Part shown: one piece after another, positions 34,739 to 43,130 of the stretch
Position numbering within the stretch: the first letter of the stretch is position 1
How the letters are laid out: each line of letters begins with the position of its first letter
DNA from: Porphyromonadaceae bacterium UBA7203
Lineage (GTDB): Bacteria > Bacteroidota > Bacteroidia > Bacteroidales > Muribaculaceae
Assembly: GCA_002490725.1 (NCBI GenBank)
Contig: DKUN01000016.1
Span: 72,912 to 121,298, forward strand
Direction of reading: 5' to 3'
DNA: 48,387 nt
Notes under the pieces: model-generated
Told to the model about the DNA's origin: nothing
Database searches by the model: none
The model's input: the letters and a program-made list of their open reading frames with translations, nothing else
Made by a program: the position numbers and the translations under genes

Positions 34739-35361
34739 ATGTCGAAAGGCAAAGCGTTGCGCTGGGCTTGCTCGATGCGCTTGTTACGCCAGCAGTTGCG
34801 ACACACGGCGATATAGCGGTCGTCGCCTCCGATTTCAACCTGGTCGCCTTCTTCAACCATGTCGCCGTTGGTGTCGATGCGCGCGTTGACAATGGTTTTG
34901 CGGCCGCAGGTGCAGGTACTCTTGATTTCGTCAATCGTGTCGGCAATCTCAAAGAGGCGTCGCGAGCCTTCGAACAGATGGGTGCGGAAATCGGTGCGCA
35001 GACCGTAGCAGATAACGTTGACGCCGTAGTCGTCGACCAGCCTTGCGAGCTGGTCGACCTGGTCGGCGGTCAGAAACTGCACCTCATCGATAAGAAACCA
35101 GTCGATGAGACATCCGGCCTTTTCGCATAGCTGCTGGGCCAGGATGTAGAGGTCTGTATCGGCCATAATCCACTCGCATTCGCGCTCAATGCCGATACGC
35201 GAGTGAATTACGTTGCGCTCTTCGCGCGTGTCGATAATCGGTTTGAGACACACATAGCGCATGCCTCGCTCCTCGAAGTTATAGGCCGTGGTGAGCAACA
35301 GGGCTGTTTTAGCCGAGCCCATGGTGCCGTAACGGAAATATAGCTTGCCCTTGCGTTCCAT
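34735..35361 (-). CDS. tdk: Thymidine kinase
   Basis: Thymidine kinase phosphorylates thymidine in nucleotide salvage. The 208-residue type II enzyme has the P-loop GTMGSAKTALLL (residues 12-23), Walker B-like FLIDEVQFL, GLRTDF, and a zinc-binding site with the pairs CTCG and CRNC in the lasso region. It begins 2 bp after gpmI on the minus strand and overlaps the DUF3108 gene by 4 bp. Confidence 0.96.
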   Translation of the reverse strand: MERKGKLYFRYGTMGSAKTALLLTTAYNFEERGMRYVCLKPIIDTREERNVIHSRIGIERECEWIMADTDLYILAQQLCEKAGCLIDWFLIDEVQFLTADQVDQLARLVDDYGVNVICYGLRTDFRTHLFEGSRRLFEIADTIDEIKSTCTCGRKTIVNARIDTNGDMVEEGDQVEIGGDDRYIAVCRNCWRNKRIEQAQRNALPFDI

Positions 35362-35362
35362 A

Positions 35363-36874
35363 TCAGATAAGGGCGTTGCCGGTCATCTCCTTGGGCTGCG
35401 GCAAACCCATAATCTTCAGGATAGTCGGAGCAACGTCGGCCAGACGGCCGTCGGCTACTTTAGCGTCGGCGTTGGCGGTCACGTAAACACAGGGCACGGG
35501 GTTGAGCGAGTGGGCCGTGTTGGGCGAGCCGTCGGCGTTGATGGCATTGTCGGCATTACCGTGGTCGGCAATGATGATTGCCTCGTAGCCGGCCTCTTTG
35601 GCGGCCTCGATGGTCGACATCAGACACTCGTCGACTGCAACGACCGCTTTTTCGATGGCCTCGTAAACGCCGGTGTGGCCAACCATGTCGCCGTTGGCGT
35701 AGTTGACAACGATGAAGTCATATTTCTCCGAGCGGATGGCGTCGGTGAGCTTGTCGCAAACCTCGTAGGCGCTCATTTCGGGCTTCAGGTCGTAGGTTGC
35801 CACCTTGGGTGAGGGCACCAGAATGCGGTCTTCGTTGTTGTAAGGTTCCTCGCGTCCGCCGTTGAAGAAGAAGGTCACGTGGGCATACTTTTCGGTTTCG
35901 GCGATATGGAGTTGCTTCTTGCCTTCGTTGGCGAGATATTCGCCAAGAGTATTCGGCACATTCTCCTTGTTGAACAGGATGTGTACGCCCTTGAACGAGT
36001 CGTCGTAGGGGGTCATGCAGTAATATTGCAGGCCGGGAATCGTGTGCATGCCCTGCTCAGGCATGTCGTGCTGGGTCAGCACGGTGGTCATTTCCTTGGC
36101 GCGGTCATTGCGGTAGTTGAAGAAAATAACCACGTCGTTTTCCTTGATTGTGCCGTCGACCTTCGCATTCTTTATGGGCTTGATGAATTCGTCGGTCACG
36201 TCGTTGTCATAGCTCTGCTGCATTGCGGCGACCATGTCGTCGGCCGACTCGCCCACGCCATTGACCATCAGGTCATAGGCCACTTTTACACGCTCCCAGC
36301 GCTTGTCGCGGTCCATGGCATAGTAGCGGCCCACGATGTCGGCGATATGGCCGGCCGATTTTTCGCAGTGGGCCTGAAGCTGTTCAATGAAGCCCTTGCC
36401 GGAACGGGGGTCGGTGTCGCGGCCGTCCATGAAACAGTGGATATAGACTTTTTCAAGACCGTATTTTGCGGCAATGTCGCAGAGAGCGAACAGATGGTCA
36501 AAGCTCGAGTGCACGCCGCCGTTGCTGGTCAGGCCCATCAGATGGAGGCCGCAACCGGTGTTCTTGGCGGTTTCGAATGCGCTTTTGACCTCAGGATTGT
36601 CCATGATGGAGTTGTCGGCAATCGCCTTGTTGATTTTCACCAGGTCCTGATAAACGATGCGGCCGGCGCCGATGTTGAGGTGACCCACTTCCGAGTTGCC
36701 CATCTGACCGTCGGGCAAACCTACGTTTTCGCCCGACGCCTGAAGCTTCGAGTGAGGATATGTTTTAAGCAGAGAGTCCCAATAGGGTGTGGGAGTCTGA
36801 TAAATAACGTCGCCTTTTGAGTGGTTACCGATACCCCACCCGTCGAGAATCACGAGCAATGCTTTACTTGCCAT
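35363..36874 (-). CDS. gpmI: 2,3-bisphosphoglycerate-independent phosphoglycerate mutase
   Basis: GpmI interconverts 3- and 2-phosphoglycerate in glycolysis and needs manganese. The 503-residue alkaline-phosphatase-superfamily enzyme shows metal-binding LVILDGWGIG at the start, the phosphoserine in QMGNSEVGHLNIGAGR, FMDGRDTDP, NYRNDRAKEM, and the second metal cluster in ADHGNADN. Length is standard. It is the first gene of a run with tdk, DUF3108, C1 peptidase and SPOR lipoprotein, all closely spaced. Confidence 0.97.
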   Translation of the reverse strand: MASKALLVILDGWGIGNHSKGDVIYQTPTPYWDSLLKTYPHSKLQASGENVGLPDGQMGNSEVGHLNIGAGRIVYQDLVKINKAIADNSIMDNPEVKSAFETAKNTGCGLHLMGLTSNGGVHSSFDHLFALCDIAAKYGLEKVYIHCFMDGRDTDPRSGKGFIEQLQAHCEKSAGHIADIVGRYYAMDRDKRWERVKVAYDLMVNGVGESADDMVAAMQQSYDNDVTDEFIKPIKNAKVDGTIKENDVVIFFNYRNDRAKEMTTVLTQHDMPEQGMHTIPGLQYYCMTPYDDSFKGVHILFNKENVPNTLGEYLANEGKKQLHIAETEKYAHVTFFFNGGREEPYNNEDRILVPSPKVATYDLKPEMSAYEVCDKLTDAIRSEKYDFIVVNYANGDMVGHTGVYEAIEKAVVAVDECLMSTIEAAKEAGYEAIIIADHGNADNAINADGSPNTAHSLNPVPCVYVTANADAKVADGRLADVAPTILKIMGLPQPKEMTGNALI

Positions 36875-36924
36875 AATTTTACGAATATGATTTAGTTTAT
36901 ATTACTATATTTATAATCAGACTG

Positions 36925-36932
36925 CAAATATA
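36925..36932 (-). promoter_or_regulatory. -7 element upstream of gpmI
   Basis: The minus strand reads TATATTTG (CAAATATA on plus), 50 bp upstream of the gpmI ATG. No TTG lies at the expected -33 distance. The 123-bp gap to dnaX is otherwise AT-rich and featureless. Confidence 0.55.
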
Positions 36933-36997
36933 GCAATTTTTCCCGACATCGCGCCCGACTTTAACAATTAACAACTCACCGGCTCCGGCCGCAGGGC

Positions 36998-38788
36998 TCA
37001 GGAAATGTTGAGTCGGAAGTAGTCGGCAAGGGCTTGCAGCGGCGACGAGTCGCGGAGCATCTGGTCAAGCACCTGGTTTTCTGTCCAGACGGCTGGCGAG
37101 TTGCCACCGTCGACCAGCTCGATATCGATGGTTATGCGGTCGTTTTTCAGCACGTCGCGCAGTCTTGCAAGCAGGTCGTAGAGATTGGCGGAAAGGATGT
37201 TGTGCTGCGCCTCGCTGCACACTCCTACAACAAAGCGGGTGCCGCCGGCGCGGCGAGGCAGATATGAGCGCAGAATGTTATTGAGCGCCACTTCGGCAGG
37301 TCGGAGCGACGCACAGTCGGCCCAGGCCAGCGCAAGGTCATCGTCGCTGAAGGCGGTTTCGCGCGTGGCGGTTTCAGCGGCCGTTTCGTTGGGACGTGCA
37401 TCCTCGGCCGCTGCAGGGCGGCCGGCATTGACGACCGACGACGGACGTATCGATATCCGCGGCCCGAGTTCAACACGGCCGGATGCAGACGCTTTTGGCG
37501 CATGTGGCGCAGGGCGCGGCGCCTGGCTGACCGCAGGTTGCGGGCGGGGCGGCGCAACGGGCGCAGGCGCAGATGCGGCAACGGAGGCCGGGTTTGGCGC
37601 CGGAGCAGGCGCAACCTGAGCGGCCGAGACTCCGGGGCCGGCAGCGATAGGCTTCAGTTTCTGCCCCTCTCCGTCGCTGCCGTCATTGGGGGAGGGGCTG
37701 TCCGCTTGGCACAGTTTTATCAGCGTCAGTTCGACGAGAAACTGCTTGTTGGCCGCCGTGCGGTAATTCATATCGGCCATATTGCATAGCTCCATGGCCT
37801 TGTAGAGCATCCGCGGCGTACACTTTGCCGCCAGTTCGGCCATGTGCTTGCGATGACTGTCGTCGGTTTCAAGGAGCTCGATTGTTTTCGGGTCGCGCGC
37901 AACGACCAGGTCACGGAAGTAATCGCCCAGCCCGGCAAGAAAAAAATGATTGTTAAAGCCCTTGTCGCGTATTTCTTTGTAAATCAGCAATGCGTCGGGC
38001 ACATTTCCGCTCAGAAACGTTTCAAGCAGACGGTTATAGTAGGCCGAATCGAGCACGTTGAGATTCTCGATTGTCGACTGATATGTAATCTCGTTCATGC
38101 TCGAGGCGGCTACCTGGTCAAAAATCGACAGGGCGTCGCGCATGGCGCCGTCGGCCTTGCGGGCAATGACGTTGAGGGCCGCCGGCTCGGCTGTGATACC
38201 TTCGTTGGAGGCCACATAGCTCAGGTGGTCGACCATGTCGGCAATGGAGATGCGGTTGAAGTCGTAGATCTGACAGCGCGACAGTATGGTCGGGATTACC
38301 TTGTGCTTTTCAGTAGTGGCGAGGATAAAGACGACATACGACGGAGGCTCTTCGAGGGTTTTGAGAAACGCGTTGAACGCTGCCGACGAGAGCATATGTA
38401 CCTCGTCGACGATAAACACTCGATAGCGCCCGTCGGTCGGGGGCACCTGCACCTGGTCCTGCAGCGCGCGTATATCCTCGACGCCGTTATTGCTCGCGGC
38501 ATCAAGCTCAATGATATTCAGCGAGCGGTTTTCGTTGAACTGCCGGCACGATTCGCACTCGTTGCACGCCTCGCCGTCGGCGGTACGGTTGGTGCAGTTG
38601 ATTGTTTTGGCAAAGATTCGCGCACACGAGGTTTTGCCGACACCTCGCGAGCCGCAAAACAGATATGCGTGAGCTAGACGATCGCTCGTAATGGCGTTTT
38701 TCAGCGTAGTCGCAAGCGCTTTCTGCCCGACTACCGATGCGAAGGTCGAGGGCCGGTATTTGCGCGCCGATACCAGATAGTGTTCCAT
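36998..38788 (-). CDS. dnaX: DNA polymerase III gamma/tau subunit
   Basis: DnaX is the clamp-loader ATPase of the replisome. The 596-residue protein begins with SARKYRPSTFASVVGQ, has Walker A FCGSRGVGKTS, a four-Cys zinc site (INC to CNECESC), Walker B FIVDEVHMLSSAAFNAFLKTLEEPP and the sensor region ATTEKHKVIPTILSRC. After about residue 360 comes an Ala/Pro-rich linker (residues about 385-430) and a C-terminal tau-like domain. The start ATG at 38788 is only 4 nt after a perfect -7 box, so the transcript is probably leaderless. The organism appears to make a full-length form; no obvious frameshift signal was found. Confidence 0.95.
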   Translation of the reverse strand: MEHYLVSARKYRPSTFASVVGQKALATTLKNAITSDRLAHAYLFCGSRGVGKTSCARIFAKTINCTNRTADGEACNECESCRQFNENRSLNIIELDAASNNGVEDIRALQDQVQVPPTDGRYRVFIVDEVHMLSSAAFNAFLKTLEEPPSYVVFILATTEKHKVIPTILSRCQIYDFNRISIADMVDHLSYVASNEGITAEPAALNVIARKADGAMRDALSIFDQVAASSMNEITYQSTIENLNVLDSAYYNRLLETFLSGNVPDALLIYKEIRDKGFNNHFFLAGLGDYFRDLVVARDPKTIELLETDDSHRKHMAELAAKCTPRMLYKAMELCNMADMNYRTAANKQFLVELTLIKLCQADSPSPNDGSDGEGQKLKPIAAGPGVSAAQVAPAPAPNPASVAASAPAPVAPPRPQPAVSQAPRPAPHAPKASASGRVELGPRISIRPSSVVNAGRPAAAEDARPNETAAETATRETAFSDDDLALAWADCASLRPAEVALNNILRSYLPRRAGGTRFVVGVCSEAQHNILSANLYDLLARLRDVLKNDRITIDIELVDGGNSPAVWTENQVLDQMLRDSSPLQALADYFRLNIS

Positions 38789-38792
38789 ATGG

Positions 38793-38824
38793 CAAAGTTA
38801 CGCTTTTCGCCCCACCCAACCAAA
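38793..38824 (-). promoter_or_regulatory. Canonical promoter abutting the dnaX start codon
   Basis: On the minus strand TTTG (38824-38821), a 20-bp spacer and TAACTTTG (38800-38793) give the canonical pair, with an A-run before the -33 box. The sequence TAACTTTGCCATATG leaves only 4 nt between the box and the dnaX ATG. Confidence 0.75.
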
Positions 38825-38838
38825 TTTTTCCGTCGGAA

Positions 38839-41808
38839 TTATTTCGGCGACAAGTCGAGGTGATAGCGCACGCGCACCATCAGATAGCGGGGAATCGTGT
38901 TCGACCACGACTCGGTTCGGTCCAGGGCGTTGACATAGTAGTTGACCGACTTTATCTGCTGCAGCAGGTCGTAGGCATCGATTATGAAGGTCAGCTTCGG
39001 CCGGGCCCAGTGCCACGAGCCCGACACATTCCAGATGTATTCGCCCGCATTGAGCCGCTCGTCGCTGTAGCCGAAACGCCTGTAGTAGTTAAGAGTCGAC
39101 ACTATGCTGAAATTTTCGGGCAGACCGAGCATCAGCCTGACGTTCAGGTTAATATCGGCTGCGCTAAAAGGCTGATAGTCAGCCGCGTCGCCGCTGTAGC
39201 GGTTAAGGGTTCCGCTATAGCCGATGCTCAGGTCATTGTTCTTGCCGAACGTTAATGCGAGCGATGCGGCGCTGTTGAGCGAACGGTTGTAGACAAACGA
39301 GCGCTCGGGCATCCCCGCGGCATCGGAGGTCGTGGAGGTAATCATGTCGATTGAGCGGGTATCGCCGCCCGCAACCGAAATCGAGCCGGTAAGTATTCGG
39401 GCCAACCGGTTTTTCCAGCTTTTTATCCGGCCGTCAGAGCTCCATCGAAGCGACATGCTCCGGTAGCCGTCGACGTTATACATAGTCGAAGTCCTTACAC
39501 CGGTGAGCGGGTTATAGAGGGTTCCGCGCGTAATCCGATTGTCGATAAACGTGTAGCTGAAGTCCAGCCTGTGATTCTGAATGCGGCGCAAGGCGTGGCG
39601 CCCGAACTGCAGTCTCGCCCCCGCGTGGTGGCTATACGCGTTGCGCAGGTTCGGGTTGCCCCTGAAAATGTTGAGCGGGTCGGTGGTGTTTTCAGTATTG
39701 ATGATGTTATTCATTGCGAACAGCAAGGGCGATGAGGTCCAGTCGAGCGAAATAAAATAATGCCGGTCGGCCTCGCAGCTCTCAATCGCATAGCTGAAAT
39801 AGCCGCTGATTTGCGGCATCACAAAGTCGCGCACGGCCAGGGTGTCAAATCCGGCACACATGTAGCGATAGTTACGGTTCAGCAGCCTCAGGGTCGGATA
39901 CACGCCGTAACCTACCGAGCCCAAGGCACCCTCATCGTCAATGTCGCTCCGTCCGAATTTGCCGCTTGTACAAAACTCTATGCGGTGGTCATTGCTCCAG
40001 TATCGGGTGCTGTTGCTGTTCTGCAGGTCGCGCACCGGCTCGAGCTCGCCGTCGGGCGGTATCATGCCGAATTTCAGGCTTTCGGCGTCGGCATCGGCCA
40101 TCTCGCCGACCATGAAGCGGGCATAGGTTCCTACCTCCCGGTCGCGGCCGTAATAATAGCGCAGCGACAGGGTGTGGCGGTTTCTGAGGTTCACCTCATA
40201 GGCCGCCGACGCGTTGGCATATGAGTAACTTGCCGGATGGCGGCGCGTGTAGGCATAGGTGTCGTTGGCGGGCAAGGGGTCGGCGCCATAGTTTATCACA
40301 TAGCGGTTGAAATCGTTGCCGGTCGACCCGGAGCAGCTGCCTTCGGCATTGATGCTGATATTATGCTTGAACTTGCGCGTTCCCTTAAGCCTGACGACAA
40401 GATTGCCGGCAAGCGTGGCGTTGAAGGCGGTAGAGTTGCTCTTGGTGCGGCTCAGACTCCGGTTGATGATATGGCGCACAATGCGGTCGGGGTCGCGCGA
40501 GTAGATTGCCTCGATATCCTCGGCCGTGAGGCGTCCGATGTCTTCGCCCAGGGCAAGCGACTCGCTGTCGCCTTCGCTGTTGTGGCGGCTATAGCTGACC
40601 GTGGGTATCACGCTGTAATAGACCCTGGCGCTGTTGCCGCTGATGGTGTGATGCGTATTTATACCGAAGTTTTTATGGCGGGCGTTGTTGAAGGAATGTT
40701 CAAACGTGTTGCCCGACGGCAGGAAGTTGGTGCGCACGCTGCCGCTGCGGTTTGTGGCGTCTGACGAGTTGACGGCCACGGTGCCGTTCATCTTGAATTT
40801 GCCGCCCGTCGCATCGTATTGATACGACAGGCCGCCCGACAGATACGACGCCTCGCGGCTGCCTGCGCGCCCCATACTCCAGACGTCTTCGCGCCCGGGG
40901 TCGTCGCTGTTCGAGAGGTTGTTGGCGTTGAAAAACGCCGAAATTGCCATATTTTTGGTGAACCCGAGCAGAAAGGCGCGCCCCAGATAGCGGTTGTCGG
41001 TGCCATAGCCGGCGTCGATGTTCACCCACTTGCCTATCGAATATTCCCTTTTCAGGTTCACGTCCATGACCAGCGGCTTCTGCCCGTCGGCGGTCAGGGC
41101 GGAACTGTAGCCCAGAAATTTTTCCATCTCGGGAGTCAGGTCATAGACCTTGATTTTCTTTACCGTATAGGCCCCGAGGTTCTTCATCAGCGTCTGAGGC
41201 GAGCCGTCAAAGAGCTTGCGCCCGTCGAGCTGCAAGCTCTGCACCTTGCGGCCGTTGCAGAAAATCTGGCCGTTGCGGTCAATCGTCACGCCGTCGAGCT
41301 GCCTGATGAGCGCGTCGAGCATCGACCCTTCGGGCAGCGCAAAGGCGTCGGCATTGTAGACCAGCGTGTCGCCCTTGTAATAGAGCTTGATGCGCGTAGC
41401 CTCGACCGTTACTTCATTGAGCTGCCTGGGCGCTTTCAGCAGGCCGATTTCGCCGAGCGATATTATGTCGTAGTTCTGCGACTCTTTCAGCACCGTTACC
41501 GGCACCACCCTCATGTTGTAGCCGCTGCGCTCGATGAAGAGGTTATAGGTCGTGTCGGTCTTTTTGACCGGCAGACGCACAACCATTTTGTCGCGGTTCA
41601 AGATGTCTCCATCCATGCTTGGATAGCCCTCGGCCACGAGCGCGGAGTCGCCGGGCAGAAACGCCATCACCTCAACGTCCGTGAGAATCTTGCGGGTAAC
41701 AGAGTCCACCGGCAGAAGGTTGACGCCGACCTCGTCGGCGCGCCCGACAAAGGAACACACCGCTACGGCAATACCCGCAAAAACAAGAGAGAGGCGGCGA
41801 AAAAGCAT
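38839..41808 (-). CDS. Outer-membrane beta-barrel protein, TonB-dependent-receptor-like
   Basis: A 989-residue protein with a signal peptide (residues 1-24, MLFRRLSLVFAGIAVAVCSF), a carboxypeptidase-regulatory-like beta domain (about 25-130), a plug-like domain (PEGSMLDALIRQLDGVTIDRNGQIFCNGRKVQSL near residues 155-190) and a large beta-barrel of alternating aromatic strands to the end. It lacks a clear TonB box and its last residues (YHLDLSPK) do not end in Phe. It may be a transporter or adhesin without a SusD partner. It follows a small secreted protein gene by 41 bp. Confidence 0.85.
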   Translation of the reverse strand: MLFRRLSLVFAGIAVAVCSFVGRADEVGVNLLPVDSVTRKILTDVEVMAFLPGDSALVAEGYPSMDGDILNRDKMVVRLPVKKTDTTYNLFIERSGYNMRVVPVTVLKESQNYDIISLGEIGLLKAPRQLNEVTVEATRIKLYYKGDTLVYNADAFALPEGSMLDALIRQLDGVTIDRNGQIFCNGRKVQSLQLDGRKLFDGSPQTLMKNLGAYTVKKIKVYDLTPEMEKFLGYSSALTADGQKPLVMDVNLKREYSIGKWVNIDAGYGTDNRYLGRAFLLGFTKNMAISAFFNANNLSNSDDPGREDVWSMGRAGSREASYLSGGLSYQYDATGGKFKMNGTVAVNSSDATNRSGSVRTNFLPSGNTFEHSFNNARHKNFGINTHHTISGNSARVYYSVIPTVSYSRHNSEGDSESLALGEDIGRLTAEDIEAIYSRDPDRIVRHIINRSLSRTKSNSTAFNATLAGNLVVRLKGTRKFKHNISINAEGSCSGSTGNDFNRYVINYGADPLPANDTYAYTRRHPASYSYANASAAYEVNLRNRHTLSLRYYYGRDREVGTYARFMVGEMADADAESLKFGMIPPDGELEPVRDLQNSNSTRYWSNDHRIEFCTSGKFGRSDIDDEGALGSVGYGVYPTLRLLNRNYRYMCAGFDTLAVRDFVMPQISGYFSYAIESCEADRHYFISLDWTSSPLLFAMNNIINTENTTDPLNIFRGNPNLRNAYSHHAGARLQFGRHALRRIQNHRLDFSYTFIDNRITRGTLYNPLTGVRTSTMYNVDGYRSMSLRWSSDGRIKSWKNRLARILTGSISVAGGDTRSIDMITSTTSDAAGMPERSFVYNRSLNSAASLALTFGKNNDLSIGYSGTLNRYSGDAADYQPFSAADINLNVRLMLGLPENFSIVSTLNYYRRFGYSDERLNAGEYIWNVSGSWHWARPKLTFIIDAYDLLQQIKSVNYYVNALDRTESWSNTIPRYLMVRVRYHLDLSPK

Positions 41809-41849
41809 AATGAATCGAGCTTGAAAATGTGAGCGGAGCGTTGTCGGTA

Positions 41850-42425
41850 TTATTCAAAAATGCCGTGCTTTTCCAAATAGAGCTCCCTATCCTCTTCCTG
41901 GAGCTTCCAGAAAGTGTGGTTGCGGCTGTTGATGCTCTTGCGCGTTTTAAGTTTCAGGGTGTCGCCGGCAATCTCGACCGCCTCAAACATCGGAGCCGGT
42001 ATGGAATCAAAATCCGCCTTGGCCGCACTCTTTCCGTTGATCAGATAAGTAGTGACATTCGGGGCAAGCGCCTGCAACACCCGGCGATGAGTCGTTTGAA
42101 TGGCTTTGACATATGGAAAAACAATGCCGTCAAGATCTAACGAACGGCCTTCAAACTTAACGTCTGCCTCGGCCGTAATGAAGTTGCCGTGCGTCACGAC
42201 GTCGGAACTCAAATCAGCACCCAAAATCACAAAAGCGTTCGTTCCGTCATAATCGCTTTTGTAATCCGGGTCGGGCAACGCGACCGGTTCGGTGACAATA
42301 GGCACGGTGCGCGTGCTTCCCTCATACACAAACTCGTCGGCCGGCTTACTCGCCTTGGCATTCGCAGTAACGCCAAGCATCATAACCGCCGCAACGGTCA
42401 GACTAACATAACGAATAGCTTTCAT
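41850..42425 (-). CDS. Secreted protein of unknown function
   Basis: The 191-residue protein starts at ATG 42425, where a signal peptide begins (MKAIRYVSLTVAAVMMLGVTANA). An in-frame extension upstream would put a non-signal sequence first, and a promoter lies between. The mature part is beta-rich, with no recognised motif; the segment YLINGKSAAKADFDSIPAPMFEAVEI resembles the linker style of carboxypeptidase-like repeat proteins. It is just upstream of the large outer-membrane barrel gene and shares its promoter, so the two may act together. Function unknown. Confidence 0.78.
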   Translation of the reverse strand: MKAIRYVSLTVAAVMMLGVTANAKASKPADEFVYEGSTRTVPIVTEPVALPDPDYKSDYDGTNAFVILGADLSSDVVTHGNFITAEADVKFEGRSLDLDGIVFPYVKAIQTTHRRVLQALAPNVTTYLINGKSAAKADFDSIPAPMFEAVEIAGDTLKLKTRKSINSRNHTFWKLQEEDRELYLEKHGIFE

Positions 42426-42739
42426 ATCTTTTTTCCACAAAGATACGCAAAAAAGCCGTTTCCACAAAAAACAACACCCCGAGTCTCGATATTTAACACT
42501 AATTAACGCCATTTCATGCTACATCTTGCATTTTATGCATCTTCCTTAAATTTTTTATTATCCATATTGTTTTTCATGTATCAACATTTATAAAAATAAT
42601 ATTATGAGAGAGATTATAACAGAGGCGAAGAAGCTACTACGAGACAAGTATTCTGCTACAACAATGACATCCAAATATATCAAATTATTCAATTCGCTGC
42701 TGCAAGCCGATGCTATCAATACGCGAGCAAGGCTCATTG
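42426..42739. other. AT-rich intergenic stretch with promoter and doubtful short ORF
   Basis: This 314-base region without a secure gene contains the promoter above, then an AT-rich segment (about 42500-42600) with a 13-bp palindrome TGCATTTTATGCA at 42527-42539 and a CATCTT direct repeat flanking it. A 60-codon open frame from 42604 to 42786 reads MREIITEAKKLLRDKY and so on. It uses AT-rich codons unlike its neighbours and runs into the opposing gene. No -7 box precedes it, so I do not call it a gene. Confidence 0.5.
42438..42468 (-). promoter_or_regulatory. Promoter of the secreted protein / outer-membrane barrel pair
   Basis: On the minus strand TTTG (42468-42465), a 19-bp spacer and TATCTTTG (42445-42438) form a canonical promoter 13 bp before the ATG at 42425. 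Confidence 0.7.
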
Positions 42740-43078
42740 TTAATGACGGCGGCAAAGGAGGGAGGCCAGGCGAGACACGGGCCTGATGTGGACGCTGGCT
42801 GCCAGGGTCGTCTTGTTAAGGAATATTATGCTCGAGTGGAGCACCACGGCGAGCAGTCCGCCCAGGTCGGCAACTCCGTTGATATTATCGAGCGGAATCG
42901 AGCGGAAGGGCGACGCTTCGTCAACCGTGGTGAACACGATATTCTCGCCGTCGAGCTCCAGGCCCCGCTGCTCGACTATCATGTCGGCAAGCAGGTAGAG
43001 GCAGCGCTCGTCGAGCGTCGACGGCCGGCGGCCAAAACGCTTGTAAAGCGATTTGATTATCTGACTGTCAGTTGTCAT
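42740..43078 (-). CDS. Conserved-looking protein of unknown function
   Basis: A 112-residue protein I do not recognise. It has an N-terminal helical segment (SQIIKSLYKRFGRRPSTLDERCLYLLADMIVEQRGLELDGENIVFTTV) and a short hydrophobic run LGGLLAVVLHSSIIFLN. No signal peptide or known catalytic motif is present. Codon use fits the surrounding genes and it lies 52 bp after the epimerase gene on the same strand, so co-transcription is likely. A regulatory or small structural role is a guess only. Confidence 0.65.
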   Translation of the reverse strand: MTTDSQIIKSLYKRFGRRPSTLDERCLYLLADMIVEQRGLELDGENIVFTTVDEASPFRSIPLDNINGVADLGGLLAVVLHSSIIFLNKTTLAASVHIRPVSRLASLLCRRH

Positions 43079-43130
43079 TATGCGTTAATAACGTTGATGG
43101 AGCTTAAAGTATTGTGGCGGCGCGTCGGTT

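Noticed and set aside
35879..36820. Plus-strand open frame opposite gpmI
   Set aside because: The minus strand encodes a complete phosphoglycerate mutase; the antisense frame is a low-complexity Val/Ala/His-rich shadow.
40819..41832. Plus-strand open frame opposite the outer-membrane barrel gene
   Set aside because: Signal peptide, plug and barrel pattern support the minus-strand frame; no motif supports this one.
42604..42786. 60-codon AT-rich open frame
   Set aside because: No promoter, overlap with an opposing gene and unusual codon use; kept only as an observation.
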